Origin: Spirogloea muscicola
Lineage: Eukaryota; Streptophyta; Zygnematophyceae; Spirogloeales; Spirogloeaceae
Assembly: GCA_009602725.1 (NCBI GenBank)
Contig: WELB01000044.1
Coordinates: forward strand, 136,934-200,933
Length of the DNA stretch: 64,000 nucleotides
Direction of reading: 5' to 3'
Notes under the pieces: model-generated
Databases searched by the model: none
What the model saw: the letters and a program-made list of their open reading frames with translations, nothing else
What the model was told of the DNA's origin: nothing
Translations under genes and position numbers: made by a program
Shown: piece by piece, positions 11,804-25,189 of the stretch
How the letters are laid out: each line of letters starts with the position of its first letter
How positions within the stretch are numbered: position 1 is the stretch's first letter

Positions 11804-14800
11804 TCATGCCATGCCGAGAGCCCACTGGGATGGTTTGCTGTTGCAATGGCCGTGGCGGTTGGGGCTGTCGTTGGGCCAGCAGCGGTAGACATGGCGTGGT
11901 ATGCGCCCGATCATCTTCGCGAGAATGGCTGCCATGGACTCTGCCCCAATGGCCCTCTCGAGCTGGCCCCTTTCCCGCTTGCTGACGCGCATCGGTGCGC
12001 CCAGCGACAGGATGTTGCGCTCCGCCTCACCTTCCCTGGCGTACGTCCCGAGGAGGACTACCTCCACCTTGTCCTTGTGCAGAGGAAGCTGTGATGGAGG
12101 GCGCTGGCAACAACGACAAGACAATCATGTCAGATGCTGGATCGTTGATTTCCGCAAGCCATCGCCCACTGTGGCAATCTTTGACACTTCAGTGCCAGCA
12201 TTTGTGCGCTTACAAAGATAGATTGCACCAATGTTTATGTCCATTAAAGGAAGCACGAGCTGGTGAACGAGCCAGCTTACGAAGTGGAGCACTTTGGCAG
12301 GGGTGCTCACTTTCAGCAAGCTGAGGGTGTGAAGGAAGACCCTGCCTCCACGCAGCGGGCATGCCGCCATCAGACGGCCACAGAATGACCACATGTCCTC
12401 TGAGTAGACGATGAGCAGGGCCCTGTGCATGGCCTCCATTTCCCGCATATGGCCCTCCGCTAACAGGCTGCGCTGTCGCTGCAACTCCACGTGCGCGTCG
12501 CGCAGGACAGCGACTGGGTCGTCGGCTGCTTTCAGGATGCACATGACAGTCGCCCTCAGCAAGAGTCCTGAACAGAATGTTCAACAATGTATACTTCCTC
12601 TCTGATAAAGGTATATGCGCTGATCAATGAAGACGCAATGCCACGGTTGGACACATGATAGAAGGGGTATCTTACCTGCGAGGCGCATCTTGCCGCTTGC
12701 GGCGCCCTGGTTGGCTAGCATGTTGGTGGAGAAGGTGAGGGCATTCACCAGGATGGCCTTCTGGAGGATGCGGTCTGGAAACAGAGCCATAACAGATATT
12801 TTGAAGGGCAGCTGGCGACGAGATAGCAGTTAGCAGCTGCATTGTCCAGCGCATGTGCAATCAGCAGCAAGCCCACACTGCAGTGCAGCCCAGAGGAGGT
12901 CCTGAAGACGGCTTTGGAGCTTGCGGCAGACCTTCGATCTGGGGCAGCAAGATGGCGCGCCTGAGATACTGTGTGTCCACCCGAGACTGCAGCTTCCGCA
13001 CCGTGTCCTCAATGACATCGTTCCAGAGATCCGGCTGCAGTGGCACAGCAAAGTCATCCAATGCTACGCCGGCAGGCTCAAACTCTGGGCACACACCTTC
13101 GGGGCCCTCGACGATTTGAAGCTTGGTCTTCGCATAGCGAATGAAGGCCCTGCAGCCAACGGACCAGGGCCCCAGCGACAGTTGTCAATGGGCTTAGTCG
13201 ATTCTCCCAGAAAAGTGCACGTGGCCGCCAGCAATTTTTAGAACAAAATGTGGGAGTCAATGAGGTGCCTGCCAATTGAGCTGCAGGAAGCTACATACTT
13301 GTCTGTATCTTTGTCGCCCTGCCACTTCTTATTGGCAGCCGCTTTCTCACGGAGTTTGCTGGCCAGGTCGTTCTTGCAAGTGGTCACCTCCTGTAGTGTC
13401 CAGGACAATTAGCATGGTAGCATTAAGAACAACTAGCATGAGACAATAGCAGCCTGGCATAGACATGGTTGTGGAGGACACACAGCCAAGCAGTGCTGCA
13501 ACGATCGCGCCTAGACGCAGCAGCTTACCTCACTCACACCATACAGCAGCTGCTTGACTAGCTCAGTGAGCTTGTCGGGTGGTGTACTGCCATAGTAGTT
13601 GCGGTAGTAGGCTGAGAGCTGCCGTCGGGTGTGCTCCTCCAGCAGTGGCTGCCGCAGCGCTGCGATGGCTGCTCCATCATCGTCACTTGCAATGGCCCAA
13701 CCAACGACCGTCAGGAGGTTGTGCATGACGGCCTTGGTGCGCCCTGCAGCTGATGACACGAATGCTCGCAGCGGATCGGCGCCCTTGAGCACCGTACGCA
13801 GAACCTCTGGCTGCATGGCTTGGCAAAAGCGGCGGTAGTCGGCGAGGATCGCCGCCTGCCGCTCTCCGACGGTCGCTGTTACTGCCTGGAGGCCATTTGC
13901 ACGGCCCAAATATCAGAGGTGCTGCTGGCAGTGGTAGCTGCAGAGCCGGTATGCCTTGACATGCACCCTCAAGCATAAATTCCTCAAGCATCACTTATAC
14001 ATAATATAGAATTGATATGGGATTTCTGTGATTTTGGCATGGAAGGTGACAAGAGTCGATGATGTACCTGCGGCCTACCAACTGGCGCGTCAAGGTGAGC
14101 CTGCATGTGGCCCAGCATGGTGTAGAGGACCAGCAGTTGCGACGGTGCGTAGGCCAGCGGGTCAAGGGCAACGAGGAGGCCGAGCGCCGGCTGCAGCTGC
14201 AGTCGCACCAGCTCAAAGTGCGAGGCGCAGACGTACAGCGGCAGCCATGCATTGACTGGCTCCCGGGCCCGCCCGCTGAGCGCAGACGGCACTGCCACTG
14301 GCGCTGCTCCCCATCCGTCGTCACCGTCGTCATCAGATGGCGTGCACTCTCGCGGGGGCCGCTTGCCAGCTGGGTAGAAGCCCCCATGGACACCCTGCAC
14401 ACCAAAGAGACTACAGTCATCATGAGATACCACTTGACCAACTAAAGTGAATAAGAGAAAGCTAACATACAAATAGGAATGGTTGCTACCAAACACCCAT
14501 AATAGTGAAGCAAATGAGTTGTTCCGTGCGGCCTTGATTGAAGTTGCTCTGCAAGGTGGGTTAAGAGAGGTGCTCACCTTGGGGCCCTGGAGAGGCAGCT
14601 GGTAGCGCAGCGCCTGCTCGAACGTTCGCCGGGAGACGAGCGTGACCGAGAAGGAGGCGACGCGCAGGTCCTGGGGTGCATCGATCACGTGCTCACTGCG
14701 CTCCGTGATCGACAGCCCAAAGCCGAGCACGTCACCGTCCTCCACTAGCTCTGCAGTGCTAAAGTGTGACACGTCACAGCACCAGAGCTGCAGGTCGACG

Positions 14801-17058
14801 CCGTCGAAAGCTCCATCATCCACCTGCACTGGGAGGGCCACAGTAAAGTCACTGCAGCCTTCATGGCTGCGAAGGAGCGGCGACGTACATGCTGCCGTCC
14901 AAGCGGCATTCATCACGCACCTTGAAACTCTCGATTTCTGCCTGAATGCGATCCAGGACGGCAGCATTAGCGGCAGCCCGCACGTCCACAGCGCGCTGGC
15001 GGCGGGCCTTGGAGAAAACAGCAGCGTAGCGGAGGTCCGCCAGGCGCGCAGCGGCGCCAGCAGTCCGACTCTCCTCGGCGCGAGCGCTGTGCAGCATGTC
15101 AATCTGTGCCTGCACCGATGCCTTAGCTGCAATGCCCTCCTGCCACGCCAAAGGCCCGCTCCGCCCTTAAGTCAGCGGCAGGAGTGACCGACACAACACA
15201 GCGCCAAGGACACATAGACGAACGTGGCCCGCAGGATGCCTTGACAATGGCGGCAGTCGAGCCACAACCTCGCGCACAGCCTTGGGGAGGCGGAAGGGGT
15301 TGAAGGCATCCAGGCGCCCCTGCAGCTGCGGCACAGCTTCTGCTGCGGCACCGCCGGTGGTGCCAGCGGCGACAGTGGCAGCCACATCCCGCTCTAGAAC
15401 CTTCATTGGGAAGAGCGCATCTGCCGGCACGATCTGGACGGGGCCCACTGTGATGACTGAGTCGCCTGTGCCCAGGCGGACGCGCACCGAGGCCGGTGTC
15501 GGGTCGCTGGACTCCAGCCACGCCTCCAGCACGATCTTGCCGCTGCCACAGCCGCAACCCAGTGCAGGATGATACTGAGCGTCCGGTCACGCACCGAAAC
15601 GCAAGGGAGCTGCAAGTTGCACTTGACGAACCCCAAGCTTGCATCTGGGTGCTGGCCATGAATCAGGACCCCCTGCAGTGTACGACAGCCTCAGGCACTG
15701 GCTACTCACTCGGAAACATGCGCAAGTGTGGGTATGGCACCGCCGCCGATGTCGTAGGTGATGTCAACCGCGGAGCTCACAAAGTCAAAGAGGTCGGCAA
15801 ATTTGCTGCTGATGGAGGCGCTGTTGCGGCCGCCTCCCTCGCAGTACCGGTAGTACCCCTCCTTGGACCCACACAGCCGCAGCTGTCGCGCACACGAGCG
15901 CAGGCAGTCGTGTCAGTCTGCATGCTGTGAGGACCAGAGGTCACTGGTCATATTGCAAGACAACATCGGCAGGGTCAACGTCGCTGACAGGAGGGCGCCA
16001 AGTTGACGCTCACCTTCTCCAGGAGGCTCAGGTCGTGCGTGTGGCCAAAGCCAATGGTGTGCACAACCGTCTGCGCCCCACCGACGCCCGTGCAGAGGTA
16101 TTGCTGGAGCTTGGCCATCTCAGCGTCCTGTTCGTGGTCGTGGTTGGCTTCGCCGTCTGGCAAGTCGTCCAGAGCACGAAGCAGCGTCAGCTGCTATGAC
16201 CGACAGGCCGCCTCCGATGCGCAGAGCCCCGAGGCACTTAGGCGTGCTCGAGTGGCGCACCAGTGAGGAACGAGACAACGTAGCTCTCGGCCGCCTCGCT
16301 GCGGCTAATGCACGCAACAATTTCATTGTATGCCGCCACAAAGTTGGTGCCGCCGCGTGCTTTTGCAGCCTGGACGTCGGCGTACGTCGCCTCGTAGGCG
16401 CTCGACTCGTACATGATGTACTTGACGGAGGTCGCATCTCCCTTTTTGGCGCGCTTCTTTGCCTGCAACGAGGGCCCCCATTGGTGAGCCCACTCGCAAT
16501 CAGCAGCAGCCATGGGGCACCAGGAAGGTCGTACCAATGGATGTTGGTGTTTACAACGTCACGAATTCGCTGCTGTCACATGAGCAGCTGAGCACAGTGA
16601 GAGCCCGACACGAAGCACACCTCGCTCTCGATGTAGGCGGTGGCCGCCTGGACCTCGGACCACGGGCCTCCTGACATCGACCCGCTGCGGTCCAGCACGA
16701 GGATGTGGGCCATCTTGCGGTGCTGCTGCGGCTGGGCGTCCGGCATCACCACCTGGGCCGCCGCGCCGCAGGTTCAGAACAAGAACAACAAGGTCCTGTG
16801 GTATATGATTGCTGTGACAATGGTGTATCCAAATATTTCCAACTCTATCTGCAGCTTTCAAATAGTGTGATGACATGGTAGTACGATGTGATTCTGAGCC
16901 CACGCCACGCGCGAAAGGGGCTCAGAGGGACGCCGCCACGCCGAGCGCCACAGCAGCCGCTCCACAGGGTGGCCGAGGAGGACCGCAGGGCCGCGCACCT
17001 GGAGCAGGGCGGGCCCCGGGCCGTCCGCCTGCAGCGTTGCGGACGAGCCGTCGGCCAT
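11804..17058 (-). CDS. Large multi-exon protein with N-terminal von Willebrand factor A domain
   Basis: Transcription starts at the right. Exons I can place are 16999-17058 (MADGSSATLQADG...), 16621-16752, 16261-16462, 16014-16156, 15710-15882, 15595-15637 and one from 15535. All are GT-AG and in phase. Exon 2 has ILVLDRSGSMSGGPW, the DxSxS metal-adhesion (MIDAS) motif. Exon 3 has RGGTNF with the MIDAS threonine, and exons 3-4 join to give the TDGE aspartate, so the vWA site looks complete. Exon 5 reads LRLCGSKEGYYRYCEGGGRN. Further coding blocks lie near 15290-15535, 14860-15150 (Ala-rich helix), 14580-14860, 14060-14400, 13530-13910, 13290-13390, 12880-13100, 12670-12790 and 12130-12560. 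The last exon is 11804-12088. I recognise no other domain. The product probably exceeds 1,000 residues, and its middle junctions are not resolved. Confidence 0.78.
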
Positions 17059-17715
17059 GGCTGCCGCCGCCACAACGATGGGCCTGGCAAGGGAGCGCAG
17101 CGCCGGGCTCGCTGTCGGGCGGCGGCGGCGGAGACGGCGGCGGCGGCGCCGGAGGCGACGGCGCTGGAGCAGGAGCTCCAGGAGCAAGTCGCGGAGCAAC
17201 GCGCGTCCATCCAGGAGCTGNCTCCTCCCTCCCTCCTCGCCCACCCCCCTCCCGCCGTGCCGTCGCCGCCAAGCCAGCGCCCGGCGGAGGTCAACGCCAG
17301 TGCTGCGGGCCAGGCGCCACGCGGCGAGACTTCCAGGCGCCGTCGCCTTGACCACTCAGTCAACGCCGGTCAACGACGCTGGCACATCCAACGTCAGCGT
17401 CAGTGTCAGCTCATCCTTTTTGCCCATCCCCCCCCCGGCGTGCGCCGTCGGATGGCGGTCGCGCATCCGCCTGCTCGTGGCCGTCGGATGCCACAGGGGT
17501 TTTAGGCGCCGAAGGGCCAAGGGTGTGCTGGGGGTTTTAGGGGCCAGGGCTGTCATCCGTCCTCCGCCCGCGCTTCCCGCCGCCTTCTTCGCCGCTCTCC
17601 CCGCCGCCGCCTCCGCCGCCACCGCCGCCGCGCCGGAGCTTCCCGCGGCCACGGAGCGCCAGAGGCTCGAGTACCGCCCCGGCTTCCGCCCGCAGCGCCC
17701 CCCACAGCGGCCACC
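17059..17715. other. GC-rich divergent promoter region with a duplicated ZGPAT exon fragment
   Basis: Lies between the divergent vWA and RPS13 genes. 17090-17220 on the + strand reads A-rich and then ALEQELQEQVAEQRASIQEL, nearly the same as the first exon of the ZGPAT-like gene at 53169-53336, and it stops exactly at the N at 17221. Past the N is pyrimidine-rich leader and proximal promoter of RPS13. See the matching finding. Confidence 0.6.
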
Positions 17716-19134
<1,419 letters not shown>

Positions 19135-19956
19135 AGGAGCCTGCGCTTCTCCTAGTCACCACACACAAGATAACCTCCGCTTGGGGTGCAGTAGTTGGTT
19201 GCTGTATGCTGCTGAGTCAGCAGATGCACTGTGGCACTTCTTCAGAGTTTGGAGAGACCGTTGATACAGGCAAGAGGTCAGCATTGCACGCGTTACTCTG
19301 TGTCAGACACGGACAGGGAGATGCGCCCAGCGCAAGCAGGCCAGTCGGCCAGCGCCATGTATGAGTTTGTTTGTTGACGTGGCTGTAAAGGGTTTCCGCA
19401 GCACGTGCAGTCCCTCAGGGGTGTAAGTGGCTTCTGGCAACAGCCATGCAGTCCGTGTCAAGCATGTCTTCTTGCCAGACGGCCTTGGAGGTTGATTGCG
19501 AGCCTGAAATATAGCGGCAGCAAGCCTGAGGATCTTGTCTCTGTCGAGACTGTGGGACAGTAACAGACTCCTACATAGTATGGTCAGGAGGTCCGCAGCT
19601 GACAGGCTGCAGGCTGGCATCGAGTGCCTGGCCAAAGCCTGATGCCAGAAAGAAAGAAGCGCTGGGCTGTGGCGGCTCGCATGCGGCGGCTCGATGCAGT
19701 ACCCCATGTGAGGTAGGCGCGGTCGCAATGAGTAGTGTGCGGGTTCGGCGCTGCATCATCAACCACGTCACACCGCGCTCCAGGGCAAGATCACAGGTCA
19801 GCTTGTACAATTGGCAGCTGCGGGATCATGCTGTGATCACGTCAACGGAGCTCCCTGCGCTTGCAGCAGCTGCTATCCTGCAGCGGAAGCTGCGGTAGAG
19901 CAGCGGCAGAAGCCCCGGGTTGGTGGCCCGCAGAGGGGGGACGCTGGCCGTGCGCG

Positions 19957-20109
19957 TCAGGGCTCGACGGCGTTCTTGACGAAGGCGTAGGCCGAGAGGC
20001 AGGCGGCGAGCGCCGCCAGCAGGCAGGCGAAGCAGCAGCACGAGAGGCCGGCCACGCCGACGTCGCACAGGAAGAGCAGCAGCCCCGCGGCCGCGCGCCA
20101 GAGCGACAT
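19957..20109 (-). CDS. Possible 50-residue hydrophobic membrane peptide or first exon
   Basis: An ATG-started frame reads MSLWRAAAGLLLFLCDVGVA, then a Cys/Ala/Leu-rich stretch, and ends AYAFVKNAVEP before TGA. It could be two short transmembrane helices or the first exon of a minus-strand gene running into 19300-19800, where further open sequence occurs. It sits in GC-rich DNA, where open frames arise easily. I know of no family match. Confidence 0.25.
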   Translation of the reverse strand: MSLWRAAAGLLLFLCDVGVAGLSCCCFACLLAALAACLSAYAFVKNAVEP

Positions 20110-20765
20110 GGGCGCCGCCGCCGCCGCCGCCCGCCGCTGCCGCGCGGCTCCGCGCCGGCGGCACGGAGGCAGGGGAGCGGTGCTGCTGCGGAGTCGAGCG
20201 AGTCTGGGCGAAGTGAGAGAAAACGGGAGATGCTCTTCCAGTGCAGGGCGATAGCTGTGATCGGCCAGCCCAGAGAAACAATGAACGAGACCGAAGCGGC
20301 CGGCCAGTGATGCGCTAAAGCACCCGGCGACTCAAGTGGGCAACTGGGTGCACAAAATGAAGAAGAAGGGGCCTAGCCCATTGAGGATAGGGGCTGAAAA
20401 GCCAGCCCAAGAAAGAAGGAACCGAGGACGAGAAGGGGGAAGCGCTAAGAACAACAAGCACGACGAGAAGCAAAGCAGCTACGTATTACGCAGTAACCCC
20501 CTGCTAAGCAGCCTCAGGTCAGAGAAGCTAGGCTCCTGGAAGTGGGTCCCCTGGCCAATATGCCCTTTTGAGCAGCCACAAGTCAGAGAAGCAGTGCACA
20601 GCTCCAGCAGCTCCTGCAGTACACTCTTGGCGGTGTTCCCAACGCCGGCGGCTGCCTTCGCCTCTGGCGGCCACGCCTTGCGGCGGCGGCGGCAGCGGCG
20701 GCGGCCGCCGCGGCGGCGNCGGCCCTGGCGGCCCAGCTGCCGCACCTGGCGGGACACGGCCGCGG

Positions 20766-20767
<2 letters not shown>

Positions 20768-20836
<69 letters not shown>
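20768..20836. repeat. 69-base poly-T run
   Basis: An uninterrupted T homopolymer sits between CGG-rich blocks, right in front of the first recognisable TAF11 codons. No other run of this kind occurs in the window. It may be a genuine homopolymer, a retroposed poly-A tail in inverse orientation, or an assembly artefact near the N at 20719. Confidence 0.85.
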
Positions 20837-20837
<1 letters not shown>

Positions 20838-21870
20838 GCGGGCGGCGACCACGGCGGCGCGCCGCCGGAGGACCCGGCGGCGGCGGCGGCGGCGGCGGAA
20901 GACGGCGACGAGGGCGAGCAGCTGGACGCCGAGGAGCTGCACAAGGTCCAGACCATGGACCCCGCGCGCATGCAGTAAGACCCGCCCGCTCCTCCGACGC
21001 CCCAATCCCTTACCAGCGTGGCTCGCTGCCTGAGAACAAACCCTAAACCCGCAACCCTAAGACCCAAAACCACGTCTCAGCAGCTATCAAACTTAGCTTT
21101 ACTGTGCTGCGGAGCCGACAGCCGGCCGCGGCGCTCAGCCTCCTCACGCTTGCCGCGAGGCGCCGCGGTCGTCCACAGAGCGGTGCTGTCCAAGTTCACG
21201 CCCGAGCAGATGAACCGATACGAGTGCTTCCGGCGGTCCGGATTCCAACGCGCCAACATGAAGCGGGTGAGGGCAGCGCTTCTTACCTCGATGATGCCGC
21301 CCAGCTCTGCAGCTTCACAGGGCACAGAGGAATGCATTGAGATGTGTCAGGTATCGTAGCTAGCACATCTGGATGAGGCAGCTGCAGCTTTCCTTTCGAC
21401 AAGCTCGCTGACGTGCTGCTTGCATGTGATCACACCTGGTGCTGCAGCTGGTGCAGGCTGTCGCCGGAACCAATGTCAACCTCCAGGTTGCAATTGTCAT
21501 GTCTGGCATCGCAAAGATGTTTGTGGGCGAGCTGGTGGAGACAGGTCAGAGCCTCCAAAATGGCACATACGTTGCCCTGACGCTGTAACGCGATTCTGCC
21601 AATCCGTCTTTTGAGGATATCGTGATCGTGAGCCACGTTGAAGAGCTTATCCAGCCATCCGCTTCTATGTATCCCAAATGCGATACACTTGCTCAATTCC
21701 CTTACCCGCTTCTTGCATTGTCTGCTTCTTGAGCTGACGCAGGGCGCATTGTGATGAGTGAGAGAGGCGAGTCAGGCCCCATACGGCCTTGCCACATACG
21801 GGAAGCATACCGCAGGTTGCGGTGCAGTGGCAAGATGCCTGCCCGGGGGAGGCCCTTTCTGTTCCACTGA
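20837..21870 (+). CDS. TAF11: TAF11, TFIID histone-fold subunit; N terminus unresolved
   Basis: TAF11 pairs with TAF13 through a histone fold inside TFIID, in the nucleus. Exon ends are visible at (about 20837)-20974, 21179-21266, 21448-21544 and 21743-21870, all GT-AG and in phase. The first part is Ala/Asp/Glu-rich and ends LHKVQTMDPARMQ. Then come VLSKFTPEQMNRYECFRRSG and FQRANMKR. The third exon has LQVAIVMSGIAKMFVGELVE and the last has RGESGPIRPCHIREAYRRL, ending FLFH. These are the signature histone-fold and C-terminal segments. The start codon is not visible because a 69-base T run and an N interrupt the 5' exon. Intron 1 contains AAACCCTAAACCC. The identity is secure and the 5' limit is not. 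Confidence 0.9.
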
Positions 21871-22526
21871 TTCTCAAATCGATTTCCTCTGCTTATCAAA
21901 GTAACCATGAAAATGCTGACAGGAGCCCAAGTCATCAAGGTCTGGCTAAATCCACATACTGATGAGGTAAACAACTACACTTACATGACGAAGCTGCCAA
22001 CTTCTTCTATTAGGTTAATCCTGCTATTGGGGGGGGTCCTTCTTGCAAGTAGTAATATGTGCAGAAAGTGGCAGGTCTACACATGCATGCCACATACCTC
22101 AATTGTACACATGATGGCTGCTATCAAAGATTCTGTTCAGCTCCAACACACGATTTCACTTCTTGAACGGGGTGCCTGGGCTGTGTGCTCCAGGTCCGCA
22201 AGTCAGCCTGCCTAGTAAACAACAGCTCTCCTACCAGATGAAGCAGATTATTCTACTGCCCAAAAATGCACAAGCTATTGAGGACCACATTGAGGACAAA
22301 CCCGTGAGCAAACAGCACACTTTGCTCGAGGGTAGAGAGAGCTTGCAAATTACTGAAATTTGTTTCCGGGTTATGCAAGCGAGGGTGTCTTGACATAAGG
22401 TGATGGGAACATATTTACACCACTTGTTGTGCAGCCTGCCTGTTTCTCGTGGTGGCTACTTTGTAACATATCTGACCTACTGAAAGAGATTGTGGACAGA
22501 AGCTAGAGCATGGCCTTGTGAGGACC
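21871..22526. other. Spacer between convergent TAF11 and ApaG-domain genes
   Basis: About 650 bases of 3' flanks. I see no coding block and no member of the dispersed repeat families. Confidence 0.4.
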
Positions 22527-24861
22527 TCATTCTGGATGGTCGTCGCTGTCGATCGAGAGAGCAAATGTTCCCACTTTCACCAGGAAAGGTTCAGAGAGGC
22601 TGTCATTGATGTATACCATCTCATATTCTCCACTCTGTGATCAGGCAAGACGAAAGCTACCAAATCGGTGAGAGGATGCGGCAGCTGACCAATGAGTGGC
22701 ATGTATCAGCATTTCTTGGCAGTGATTAACATTGAAATTAAGATGGCATCACGACCCCAAATTTCAGGACAGCCAGCGCCATTAGGGCATGGCTTGCGCT
22801 GCAATGCTTGCTGCATCTATAACCTGATGTCATCACAGATGGTGCATGTCATCACTACACAGCATGTTATACTCATCCTTGATATCCCACATCTACTGGT
22901 CAAAAGTGTTGTGAGCAGCTCACTAGGTCGTAGCAGAGGTGGACCTACCATTGTGCCAGATGCTGTACGCAGTGGGCATGCAGATGTGTACTCAAAGCTG
23001 CTGCCAGGTGGCAATATAGGTTGCTCTCCAATAACTCCAGGTCCTCTGAAATATGGTCACATCGGGAAGGTCGAGTTAGCTCACGCAAGGCAACAAGCTT
23101 AAAAATCTTATTAGCTCACACAAGGCAACAAGCTTATGCAAGACATATGCTGATTGTAATACATCGTAGCTGCTTAGTGCCTCTGCCTTGGAAAATGCTA
23201 CAGAAATTGCAGAGCACGCCTCGTTGCAGCGAGATTGTCATTGGTGATCAAAGTAAGGCCCTGAGGTGCTAGATCATACCTGACCTCTTCCGTATGACCA
23301 GTGGCATCAGCGATTATCCAGTGCCGATTGATGAGCTGTACAGTAGTGCTGCCCTCGTTGCTGATACGGATGCGGTATGCAAAGAAGAACTGCTGCCGCG
23401 AAGGTTGGCTGCGGTCTTTCACATATACACTTCTCACCCTAACTCGTACTCCCTGCAGAGGGCACCAAGAAGTGCAAGCAGCAATCAGCATGAAAACCCC
23501 AGAGACACGAAGAAATAGACTACTCAGGAGACAATGTGTTCTTTGAGCAAAAATATGCTCATTGCTGGTGTGTTGGATGACACCTGGAAACACAAGCTCA
23601 CAATCAGCCATGCGCTCAGCTGGCAGCTGTTGGAGAAACTCCTGGTAAGTTTGGAAGTAACAGTAGGGTACTTCACCTGAGTTGTGCAGTCGCTGTTGGA
23701 TTTGAGCTCACATTCCTCAATCAAGGCATCAGCATGAAGTGGAGCTAAGCGCTTCAACTCATCTCTGCACATGACCGCCTCCTGCTTGCAAGATTCACCA
23801 CTCAAAGCGTGACCGACGTTAATGCTCCACATCTAGTAACCGTTGCCATTGCTGAGTAGGCAAGAGCTGTCCTCAAGGGCATGGTAAGGATGGAATTTAA
23901 GTGAAGGATGTGATGCTGGCTGGGTTTTGAGATAGTGTCTTCGTCTAGAAGACATGACTGCTACATCGGGCAGGCTGCAGCAGCATATACATGCCTAGAG
24001 CCCGTGGAAGAACCACGATCAACGTCAGCTCCTTGCCACTGGATCCTCATTAGCTGGTCCCATAGCTGGTCATGTAACCTGCTCTTCGCTAAGTACCTAC
24101 AGTAAGAGAAAGTGGGAACCAACCTCGTACTTCTCCTCAGCAATGGCTGCTTGCAGCATTTTCTTCACAAGCAAAAGAGGGTCATGCTCCTCCAAGGACT
24201 TCATGACATCTCTGATCTTTGCTGCCTCTGTGTAGTTCTGCCAAGTGTGACAAACAGCTGTCATAATTGGGGCACTCGCTGCAAGCTCCATCATTGTGAG
24301 CTGGAGCTCGCTGGACAGAAAGGGCTGATGGGTTTTGCGCCCGAACACCACCTAAGCTGGCCTACTAGCACCACAGACAGTACAGGATGCACATGCATTA
24401 CTGGCAAGCCTCCACAAGCAAGCCACTGTCTGGCTGTGGCAAAGTGAGGCCAGGCTCTGCTAGGCCTCAGCTTGCACAGGCAAGAGTAGCCGGAAGAAGA
24501 CGTCCACCTCCAGCAGCGTCGCATCCCTGAGTTGTTCCTGCAACCTCTTCAGCGTCGCGCTCGCGGAGAGGCTGACCGCCTCATCGCCATCAGAGGCACC
24601 CCCGGTGAGCCCGTCCTTGGCCACAGTGCGCCTCCTGCCGTCGCTGCCTCCCTCCAGCTCGGCGCAGCAGGCCCCGGCGCGCCGCTTCGCAGCGGCGCTC
24701 GGGGTGGGCAGCGTCTTCGGGCGCCACAAAGCCCTCACTCGGACCTCCGCTGGCCGAGGCGCCAGGCTCCGGCCAGCCCGAGAACCGCCGGCCTGCCGCC
24801 AGAGGGGCGCCTCGGAGGCTCCATTTAGGGTCGCCAGCGCCCGCGCCGCTGCGGACGCCAT
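22527..24861 (-). CDS. UVR-motif plus ApaG-domain protein with plastid-type leader, six exons
   Basis: Exons in order are 24508-24861, 24124-24237, 23677-23781, 23280-23452, 22949-23045 and 22527-22634, all GT-AG and in phase, giving 316 residues. The first roughly 80 residues are Ala/Arg/Pro-rich, like a plastid transit peptide. Next come two UVR-like helical hairpins, [19 protein letters not shown] and [20 protein letters not shown], each split across exon junctions. The rest is an ApaG (DUF525) beta-sandwich: [20 protein letters not shown], then [37 protein letters not shown] and [20 protein letters not shown]. Related plant proteins combine UVR and ApaG, but I know no settled function. 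ApaG domains are generally suggested to mediate protein contacts. Intron 4 carries a tandem duplication at 23076-23136. Confidence 0.88.
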
Positions 24862-25189
24862 GCTGCGCCGCCTCGCGGCGAGGAGCTCGTGCGGCGCCGA
24901 GAGCGAGCGCTGTATGCCGACGATAGCGGCAGTGGCGGAGACGGCGCCGCTCGCCGGCGGACACGCCGCAGAGCCTCCGGCAGCCGAGGGCCGCCGGCGG
25001 CGGGCGGAAGTCCTCTAGGCGAGCCGCGCGCGGCGCCGGCAGACGCGGCGAGCGCGGCGCCGGCAGATGCGGCAGCGCAGCGGGGGCGGGGCGGCGGAGG
25101 ACGACGCTGCCGCGAGGTTAGCGGCAACAAGGAAACAAGGGGGCTGCTGGTGTCAAAAGGTTATGTTATGCTGGTCTTTTCTCACAGGG

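Larger units (their letters stand above)
19135..20836. other. Spacer between RPS13 and TAF11
   Basis: About 1.7 kb. The first 700 bases are RPS13 3' flank and unassigned sequence. Around 20240-20460 there are diverged hairpin-core copies (GGCCAGCCCAGA and AAAGCCAGCCCAAGAAAGAA). From 20600 the sequence becomes CGG-rich, with an N at 20719 and a long T run. One short hydrophobic open frame is listed separately. Confidence 0.4.

Noticed and set aside
13984-15132. 382-residue single open frame inside the vWA gene
   Set aside because: Parts of it are true exons (around 14580-14860), but it reads straight through introns, so it is not an independent gene.
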